Origin: Mytilinidion resinicola
Lineage: Eukaryota; Ascomycota; Dothideomycetes; Mytilinidiales; Mytilinidiaceae
Assembly (NCBI RefSeq): GCF_010093595.1
Contig: NW_022985439.1
Location: 572,441 to 636,440 of the forward strand
Direction of reading: 5' to 3'
DNA length: 64,000 nucleotides
Shown here: positions 57,016 through 64,000 of the stretch, one piece after another
Layout: each line of letters begins with the position of its first letter
Position numbering within the stretch: position 1 is the first letter of the stretch
Notes under the pieces: generated by a model
Seen by the model: only the letters and a program-made list of their open reading frames with translations
Told to the model about the DNA's origin: nothing
Databases searched by the model: none
Position numbers and translations under genes: made by a program

Positions 57016-57580
57016 AACCCAAGCGGGGGCAGATAGGTGCTTCCATATCATATCGCCCTCTCCTTTCCAATTCCTAAAATGCGTTGAAACAACCCAAGCA
57101 GTGGTAGATAGGTGCTACCACATCGCCCTCTCCCTTCCGATTCCTGAAAATGCGTTGAAGCAACCCAAGCAGCGGCAGATAGGTGCTTCCATATCATATC
57201 GCCCTCTCCCTTCCAATTCCTAGAATACATTGAAGCAACCCAAGCAGGGGCAGACAGGTGCTTCCATATCATATCGCCCTCTCCCTTCCGATTCCTGAAA
57301 ATGCGTTGGAGCAACTCAAGCAGTGGCAGATAGATGCTTCCATATCGTATCGCCCTCTCCTTTCCGTTCCTAAATGCGTTGAAGCAACCCAAGCAGTGGC
57401 AGACAGGTGCTTCCATATTATATCGCCCTCTCCCTTCCGAATCCTAAAAGGCGTTGAAGCAACCCAAGCAGTGGCAAACAGGTGCTACCACATCATATCG
57501 CCCTCTCCCTTCCAATTCCTGAAAATGCGTTGAAGCAACCCAAGCAGTGGCAGGCAGGTGCTACCATACCGCCCTGTTTG
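57015..57580. repeat. Minisatellite, about 7.5 copies of a 71-76 bp unit
   Basis: Units begin near 57016, 57090, 57161, 57237, 57313, 57386, 57461 and 57537. Each starts CAACCCAAGCAG(T/C/G)GG and contains ATCGCCCTCTCCCTTCC and a GCGTTGAAG end. Single degraded units occur near 7585, 57650, 57800 and 61200. The CTGCCACT...GCTTCAAC core also resembles one end of the MITE family. Confidence 0.8.
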
Positions 57581-57890
57581 CGATGGGCGTGTCAATCTAG
57601 TAAGCCTTTATCTTTACATCGTACACACATTATCATACCGGTGTGCCTTCTGCTGCCACTGTTTGAGATGCTTCAATACATTTCCAGATGTCTAAATGTC
57701 ATCATCGTGAACGACCTGCGAACTCTACGAGCCACCTCAAACGGTGGTGCACTACACCACTTCCTGGCTTCTCCTGCTACCGAGATATTTCCCCTCCGAT
57801 TCCGGCTGCCACTGCCTGGGTTGCTTCGACGCACTTTCGGGCATCCCAAGGGACAGGTCTCGGCAGCACCTGATCGCCAAGCAGTGCGAC

Positions 57891-57898
57891 TATATAAA
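57891..57898 (+). promoter_or_regulatory. Candidate TATA box
   Basis: TATATAAA is followed by a CT-rich stretch, with the first in-frame ATG 67 bp further on. It is positioned as a core promoter for the membrane-protein gene. Confidence 0.5.
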
Positions 57899-57925
57899 CC
57901 CTTCCTTCTCTCTTCTTCCTCTTCT

Positions 57926-58030
57926 CTTCGTCCATCAACCAGCACGCTTCGTCCATCAACCAGCATGCTTCGTCCATCAACCAGCACGCTTCCTCCATCA
58001 ACCCACACGCTTCGTCCATCAACCCACAAC
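57926..58030 (+). repeat. Five tandem 21-bp repeats spanning the gene start
   Basis: Unit CTTCGTCCATCAACCAGCACG (21 bp) is repeated five times, with minor changes in the last two. In unit 2 the final CACG is CATG, creating the ATG at 57965. In frame each unit encodes LRPSTST-like heptads. Confidence 0.8.
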
Positions 58031-59060
58031 ATGTCCGCGTCAACCAACACCGACGGTGCCAACATGGAACTGGCTGTTCTTCCATCAACCTACACCGAGA
58101 GTCCCACTATGGAAGAGGCTCGTCGTCCATCAACCGACACCCCGCTTCCATCAACCGACTCCTCGTGGACATCAACCGACACCCCGCCTCCATCAACTTG
58201 TACATCATCCGACATTACACCTGCATCAACCGACAGCGTGGAGTACATACATGTGAACAATGAACAAGAGGATATAGACGAGATGAACCGACGCGGACCG
58301 ACTTGGATCCGCAACGGCACATGGCTTATCATCGGCATGATCCTCAGCGTGGAAGGCTTGATCGCCAACAGTATCTTCTTCATGGCTATCTACAGAACAG
58401 TGAAGAAGCCAGAAGTCAAGGCCGAGGTCGTTTTTTCAATGGTCGTCATTCCGGTACTGTCACTAGTCCTGAACCTCATAACCTGGTACCAAAAGATCGC
58501 TTTGGTCAACTTGATAAGACATGGTAGTAAACATATCCCCTCTCTATTACTTCTTGGGCTAACTTCTACCACAGCCCCGTGGGAAGAAGTTGTGCGCGAA
58601 ACCGCACAACTGTCGAGAATGGCCCCACATCTCCCCCTAACGTGGTTCAGGGTCTACCTTGTCTGGCGCAAAGATCGGGCCAATTACCTCAAGTTGTTCC
58701 TACAGACCCTTTCCCTCATCCTCGCTTGCATTCAGTTGGAAATGGCCGAAGAAGAAGACCCGGCCGTAAGGTGGTACAAACCTTGGTACAACCCTCCGGA
58801 GCTCAACGTCACGTTAGTGGGTGACCCCGACAGCGCTCTCGCGAACGTTTGGGCGTGCGCCCTTCAACTCGGCATCAGTGTATTTCTCATGGGCAATGAG
58901 TACCTGAGGCTCTTCTGGCACCACCGAAGGGGTATCTGGAGCAGGCTCCGTGCGTATTTTGTCTCTTCTTCTCGTTCTTCTGCTGACGCTTTCGGTAGGA
59001 CGTATTGGACGAATTGCAAGAGGCACCGAAAGAGGGGCCGAGCGCCCACACAGTGAGTAG
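57965..59060 (+). CDS. Repeat-embedded multi-pass membrane protein of unknown family
   Basis: Model: exons 57965-58523, 58575-58949 and 58999-59060, giving 331 residues. Intron 1 (51 nt, GTAGTA to CACAG with a GCTAAC branch site) is in frame, so it could also be retained. Intron 2 (GTGCGT to GTAG) replaces an unlikely tail by LRRIGRIARGTERGAERPHSE. The N-terminal third is Pro/Ser/Thr-rich with PSTDT-like repeats, followed by an acidic NNEQEDIDEM. Hydrophobic segments include WLIIGMILSVEGLIANSIFF, VVFSMVVIPVLSLVLNLITW, a third near FLQTLSLILACI and a fourth at ANVWACALQLGISVFLMG. A second ATG at 58031 is an alternative start. The family was not recognised. Parts of the gene are duplicated near 59943. 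Confidence 0.55.
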
Positions 59061-59253
59061 GAAGGCCGGGGGCCGCGGAGGGGGGGCGGACGGGGGCGCA
59101 GAGGGGGGGTTTGCAGGATGGGGGGGAGGACGCGTAGGGTGGGGAGGAACGGTACACAACGTTGAGACTTATTCTTATCAATTCACAAGAACGGTACAGA
59201 GTGTAGTGGTTACTTTTATCACTCCACGTAAATAGCTGTAAATTCGACATGAT

Positions 59254-59941
59254 CTGCTCTCTTTGGAAGTGGTTTACCACTGCATGAGGTGCCCCTACAT
59301 ACTCAAAATGAGCTAAACGGGATGTCAAATTCGGTACACTTCAAATTGGATATACTGTATATCTAGTAGTTTTCCGCCCGTATGACAGTGTATGAGGTGC
59401 CCCTACCTACTCAAAATAAGCTGAATGAGACGATTTGTGCCTCCCATCAGCCCTACTAGGCCACCTCAGACAGCGTTAACACGGTGTAAGATAGGAAATG
59501 TATCTGCTGCCCCTCTGCACTGCTTAATTTACAGCGTCTTGTTATATAATCTGCTACTTGCTTACCGTTGCATAAGGTGCCCCCATATACCTAAAATCAG
59601 CTAAACAGGATGTCAAATTTGGTACACTTCAAATTGGATACACTATAAATCCGGTGGTTTTCCACCTGTATAGCAGTGCATGAGGTGCCCCTATGTACTT
59701 AATATAAGCTGGCTGAGACGGTTTGTGCGTCCCGTCAGCCTTGCTGGGCCACCTTAGACAGCGTCAACACGGTGTATGTACGCAGATAGGGAGTGTCTCT
59801 TTACTGCCCTACTTTCTACCTGCACTGCTTAATTTGCAGTGTCTTGTTATGTAATCTGCTACACGCTTACGACTGTATGAGGTGCCCCTATATACTCAAA
59901 ATAAGCTGAACAGGATGTCAAGTTCAGTACACTTCAAATTG
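59254..59941. repeat. Tandem array of about 300-bp units related to the MITE family
   Basis: Units run 59254-59550, 59551-59855 and a partial 59856-59941. Each contains GCATGAGGTGCCCCTA and later a GACAGCGT(T/C)AACACGGTGTA segment similar to the internal GACAGCGTCAACAGAGTGTA of MITE copies. Within a unit the GAGGTGCCCCTA segment occurs twice, about 107 bp apart. Confidence 0.7.
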
Positions 59942-59942
59942 G

Positions 59943-60048
59943 ATCTACCTTGTCCGGCGCAAAGATCGGATCTCTTATTACAAAATGGGCGTGCAGATTC
60001 TTTCCCTCATCCTCGCTTGGTTGGTTGGTTGGTTGGTTGGTTGGTTCT
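59943..60048 (+). pseudogene. Duplicated fragment of the membrane-protein gene plus (GGTT)n
   Basis: 59943-60020 is similar to 58652-58730 of the gene (VYLVWRKDR...LSLILA becomes IYLVRRKDR...LSLILA) with small changes. It then enters a (GGTT)n microsatellite at 60017-60048. The frame remains open to about 60224 but has no domain. Confidence 0.65.
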
Positions 60049-61258
60049 TTCATTTTGTGGATGTAGAGCGCCAAAGCCTGTGGTGGTGGTGGTTTTGTGT
60101 TGGGGCCAAAGGCACGACGCCGGGTCCTAAATACCGCTTACTAACATACACAAATGCGGCGAAAGCTTCTGGCCTCCGTAAAACCCTGAAAAACCTAGGT
60201 ATCACTAGAAAAAAAGAAGAATAGGGAAAGAGCACCTAGAAGCGTCCTCTGCCTGCCTGCCCTGTCTTCCTTGTGTATGCTGTATGCGACTGAGAGTGTC
60301 CTTATCCAGCTCGGGCGGTTGTGCCATCTGAGCTGATTGTTGTGCGTCTGGGATGCATTCTCCTAAATTCAATGCTGCCGCGTCGCTGCTCTTAGCGTTG
60401 CCGCTAGAGTATTGACTTGCAGCAAGTCATAGCCATTTTGGAGGGCAATCCCTTATAGTATGCGTCCGCCTGAATTTTGTCTGCCCCCAGGTCCTCTCGC
60501 CAAGCTGTAGCAAGGGAGCCGCCCCTCGCTGTCAGCTGTGCTATAGTAGGTACCTGCAGGTGCCATGTTGCTACATATCATGCGGGTATACCGATAGGGA
60601 GACAGGACAAAGCCTATGGGACAACCGGCGAACTGATGTTGGGAACATGGTCTGCAGTGCTCGCAGCGACGATTCCTGGGTTCTAATGTGTCTGATTGCG
60701 TGTGTGTATCCGCCGCGGCATTGCTGCTTCGCTGCATCGCTGTATCGCTACAGCGGCATTGTGGTGGTCCTCCTGTGATTGTAGGTGCGTGTGTGGCCTG
60801 CAAAACAGCCCCTTTTTACCCAACCGGCGAAAAGCCAACCTAAACAACGTCGTGAGACTATCGATCAAGTCCTAATCAGCTCAGAAGGGCGCAAGGAATC
60901 GAATGCTGCCATGAAAAGAGTCTAATAAGTGGTGGATTCTAAAAGTTGTGTTCCGTTGCTGTGTGGTGTTCTATGTCTTCAAGGCGCCTCAAAAACCAGA
61001 CTTCTCGTGCAGCTGCAGCGTACAGGTGCATCTCAAGGTTAATCTGGGAAAACGTTCACGTGATGAAGTTAAAGATGTCTAGGGGGTTAATTCTATTAGG
61101 CGACAGCCTCCAAAGAGGAGACACAGCCTAGGAATCAAAGTCTAATTTCTAATAGGCATGGCACACGATCCTCATACATCTGAAAAGCTTCATCGTTATC
61201 CTTGCTTCAACGCATTTTAGGAATCGGAAGGGAGTACAAAATCAATAGAGTTGGAACT
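60049..61258. other. Repeat-rich intergenic region
   Basis: Short frames with no recognisable product. A degraded minisatellite unit (GCTTCAACGCATTTTAGGAA) lies at about 61205. No gene is proposed. Confidence 0.4.
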
Positions 61259-62344
61259 TCAACAAGCTAGATAACCACCATCTACATTCCAATGCGCTAC
61301 AAACATCTCATATTAGTCAACTACCCTCACGCGTTCAATGGAAAATCACACTCACCTCCAGTAACATACGACGCATCATCGCTGAGCAAAAAGCACAGCA
61401 CCTTGGCCACTTCCTCCGCCTTTCCCATTCTCCCCATCAAGGTATCCGCAGATATCGAATCCGCGTCGAACAAGCCCAACGCCTCACCATCTCGAAAGAT
61501 CCTAGTGTCAATCGGCCCTCTATACTGCATTAGCATTCAACATTCCTCATCTTAGTAACTCTTTCGTCAGTCACTTACGGCAACAAAGCATTAATCCTTA
61601 TCCCATGCTTAGCATACTCGCCCGCCGCACTCTCCGTCAATCCAATGACGGCAAACTTGCTACTCGCGTACGCCGCGTTATGCGGGAGCCCTCGCCGGCC
61701 GGACGTACTCGCAACGTTGACGATAGCGCCACCAGGACGGCTGATATAAGGGAGTTGCGCACGCATGCAGTGCATGACGCCGTTGAGGTTCACGCCAAGG
61801 GTGAAGTCCCAATCTTTTTGCACCTGGGATACATTACTATTGACGCCTGATGATGGAAGCGATTGAGAAGATGGAGGTCAGTGGGATAGACATACGATTG
61901 TTTCGATGACAGTATCCCCCGTTCCACCCGCTACACCGGCCACGTTCGCGGCGCCATCGAGTTGCTTGAACTGGTTGAAGGCGTCGGCGATCCAAGCGCC
62001 TACTTGCTCGGAGTCGCGGACGTCGACTTTAGTTGCTATTATTTTTGCTGATCCAACTTTCTTGCCTAGTCTAGGTCAGACCAAATTGTTCAGGTAAACG
62101 GATAGCACAGAGCATTGAAGCACTCACACTCCTCCACTGTTTCGTGAAGCCCAGTGAGGTTGACATCGCTAAGAGCTACACCTGCAGCACCCTTCTCAAC
62201 TAGACGAAGAGCCGTAGCTTTACCGATGCCCTGGCATATTTGTAAGCTCAAATAAGGATAATGCAAGAGGGTCTTGGATGGTTGGGTATTAGGTAAGCTC
62301 ACCGAAGCCGCCCCTGTCACGGTGTAGTATTTTCCTTGAAACAT
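61259..62344 (-). CDS. Short-chain dehydrogenase/reductase
   Basis: Six exons (minus strand): 62303-62344, 62128-62230, 61896-62065, 61579-61823, 61356-61519 and 61259-61296, giving 253 residues, the classic SDR length. The cofactor motif TGAAS-GIG is completed across intron 1. Other motifs are ANVAGVAGG, catalytic Ser in VNVASTSGRRG, catalytic YASSK, and PGPIDTRIF after the active site. The C-terminus VTGGAHWNVDGGYLAC is typical. Introns start GTGAGC, GTGAGT, GTATGT, GTAAGT and GTGAGT. The Asp in ALSDVN at the end of beta-2 suggests NAD(H) preference. The neighbouring sugar-porter gene raises the idea of a small catabolic pair, without proof. Confidence 0.92.
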
Positions 62345-62945
62345 ATCTGCTGTAGGATCTTGCGAACTCGAATTGTGCCCGTCGAGGTATTTTGAGGCAA
62401 CTCTTTTTTTAGGTCGATGGCGTAATGGATTGGTCTCATCTTAGATTCAGCGGCACTGAGAATTCGGGTATCCGCAAGGCTTGGAAACGGGACAATGGAA
62501 CAATTCACACCGGGCTCCAGGTAAAAGCAAATACATTAGACAAATAAATTAAGATAGCGGGGAACGCACCCCGTGGGGAGTGGATCCTGGCTCTACGTAG
62601 GAGTAATACAGATCCGGTTTGTGGTCTATGCACGCAACATTCGACAACATAGATCTCCTCCAATTTTTGGCCAATAATTTTCAAAGAAAATACCGAGTCG
62701 TAGCCTTGACTTTGCGCTTCAATGATATCCAGAATTATTTTTGAACATTTGGGTTGCCAGTGCTGTATTCAAGTTCAACGTCGCGGTGCACGGGCGCCAC
62801 AAACCGGATCTGTATTACTCAGGCGTAGGGCCTGGCTGCATATCAACTACCCCAAGCTCCAAGTCGGTCTAATCCCCGCAGCGGAGTAATATAGACTTGC
62901 GGTGTATCTTTCTTTTGCGGCCCTCAGAACAATCGCACCGTGGGA
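62345..62945. other. Intergenic with an inverted-repeat element
   Basis: No gene. It holds the SDR promoter, the 220-bp inverted-repeat element described separately, and the 3' flank of the transporter gene. Confidence 0.45.
62601..62820. mobile_element. Small element with perfect 24-bp terminal inverted repeats
   Basis: The left arm is 62601-62624 (GAGTAATACAGATCCGGTTT...) and the right arm, its exact reverse complement, is 62797-62820. The 172-bp centre has no coding frame. No clear target-site duplication was found; a CGTAG string occurs on both sides. It is unrelated in sequence to the CAATGCC MITE family. Confidence 0.6.
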
Positions 62946-64000
62946 TTACGCAACCGTCTCGTTCAACTCTGGACCCGATTTTTCGGTACCGTTTCCGGCT
63001 GGAGTTTCGTCGTTGGTCTTGGATTCGAATTGCTCGCCAAAGTGAACAACCACCGCATCGCCGAACCTTTCTCCAATTTCTTCGAGAGTAAGTTTTGCGG
63101 TCTATCGAAAATTAAGTGAGTATCATCTCGAGAGCGGGGGTAGTGTTAGTTACGTACCTCTGGAAGAACAAAAAAGATAGCGGTAGCCGAGACGAGGCAT
63201 ACACAAATCATCACCCAGTAATACTTCCATCCAATAGTAGCAAATCCTTCGGATGCCGGGCTGGTGTACGCAATGGAGCAAGCAAAGAAGGAGACGAGCC
63301 CAATGGTGGTCCCGTTGCTTCGGAGGTGGGTTGGCCAGATCTCGGAAATATAGACGTATGCCGCGCAGTCGACTGTTGAGCCATAAAACAAGATCCACAG
63401 GAAGTACATCGCTACAGCAGCATTGATTCCCGTCTTGTCCGTTGATCCAAGGTAATACTTCTGGAGGATTGCCTCGACTATCAAAGTGGAGCTGCATAGA
63501 AAGCCGCCAGTCACTATTGTTGCGTTAGAGTGACCCAGCCAGATTTGACGACATCTTTGCAAATGACTTACCAAGCAGCTTGACTCTACCAAAGCGGTCC
63601 ATGAGCGCAGCATTGATGAAGCAGCCTATCAGCGCGACCGTGACCCATACGATGGATAGACCAAGTTGAAGGACTGGACCGAATCCTAATTGGCCAAACA
63701 GAACTGGAGTCAGGTTTGCGATGACTAGAATGCCGGTGGACTGGCCCATAACCCACACCAAAATGCAGCAAAAGGCTCTATGCCTCAGATGGGGAGTGCG
63801 AAAGATGTGAATATAACCTGTAGGCAAAGACCTCTCCGACTCAATCTGCGCCTTCATTTGAGCCATCTCAGCCCTCGCAAGCTGCGCATCCGGATCCTGT
63901 TTAGACTGATGAAGACGTCTGAGAACAATCCACGCTTCGTCGTGTCTCTCTTTCTCGCACAGCCATCTGGGTGACTCCGGTAGGAAAAACAGGGACACGC
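62946..64000 (-). CDS. MFS sugar porter, 3' part (gene continues past the right edge)
   Basis: Exons in window (minus strand): 63572 to beyond 64000, 63158-63513 and 62946-63101. The visible part is the central loop and the second half of a 12-helix porter. Signatures are FLPESPRWLCEKER (after helix 6), LMDRFGRVKLL (between helices 8 and 9) and YVYISEIWPTHLRSNGTTIG (the PxxxYxxEIxPxxxR-type motif). It ends with a helical hydrophilic tail, KLTLEEIGERFGD, and stops at 62946. The protein is a plasma-membrane sugar or polyol transporter; the substrate is unknown. Introns start GTAAGT and GTACGT and end ATAG. The N-terminal half is outside the window. Confidence 0.9.

Overview
The window is a gene-rich stretch of a filamentous ascomycete chromosome (Pezizomycotina; possibly Dothideomycetes or a close class, which is inference). 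Most genes carry short introns of about 50-90 bp with GT..AG borders and CTAAC/CTGAC-like branch sites. The housekeeping set fits: Sac1, Rab5, Spt5, the Sgt1/Ecd protein, a Pcp1-type spindle pole protein and pyruvate kinase. Fungal-only families (bZIP with DUF3425, FunK1-type kinase, DUF7587, DUF1748) point the same way. Exon limits below were worked out by hand from splice signals and reading-frame continuity.

Layout. 1-10.5 kb: an SMP-30/gluconolactonase-like enzyme, a multi-pass membrane protein that may be AveC-like, a bZIP/DUF3425 regulator, and a secreted VWA protein with one membrane span. 11-21 kb: Sac1 phosphatase divergent from Rab5, a secreted histidine phosphatase, a small hypothetical gene, and Mn/Fe superoxide dismutase divergent from a 6PGDH-fold dehydrogenase. 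21-25 kb: a large decayed FunK1-like kinase gene. 26-36 kb: a surface protein interrupted by a stop, a RING protein, a PLAC8 protein, a DUF7587 protein and a quinone-oxidoreductase-like enzyme. 36.7-50 kb: a dense housekeeping block of Spt5, Sgt1/Ecd, Pcp1, pyruvate kinase and a DUF1748 protein. 50-54 kb: a Baeyer-Villiger-type monooxygenase divergent from an NTF2-fold protein. 55-56.5 kb: an RRM/SR protein. 57-61 kb: a repeat-built region holding one unusual membrane-protein gene. 61-64 kb: an SDR enzyme and the 3' part of an MFS sugar porter that runs off the right edge.

Two themes stand out. First, a small non-autonomous inverted-repeat element (CAATGCCTCGTCATAG ends, usually TA-flanked) is present in six copies, and each lies 34-182 bp downstream of a stop codon. 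A related tandem-repeat family occupies 57-60 kb and surrounds a gene whose first ATG lies inside a 21-bp tandem repeat. Second, premature stops break three gene models (about 4.23, 22-24.6 and 27.23 kb). All can be explained by C:G to T:A changes, as expected from weak RIP-like mutation.
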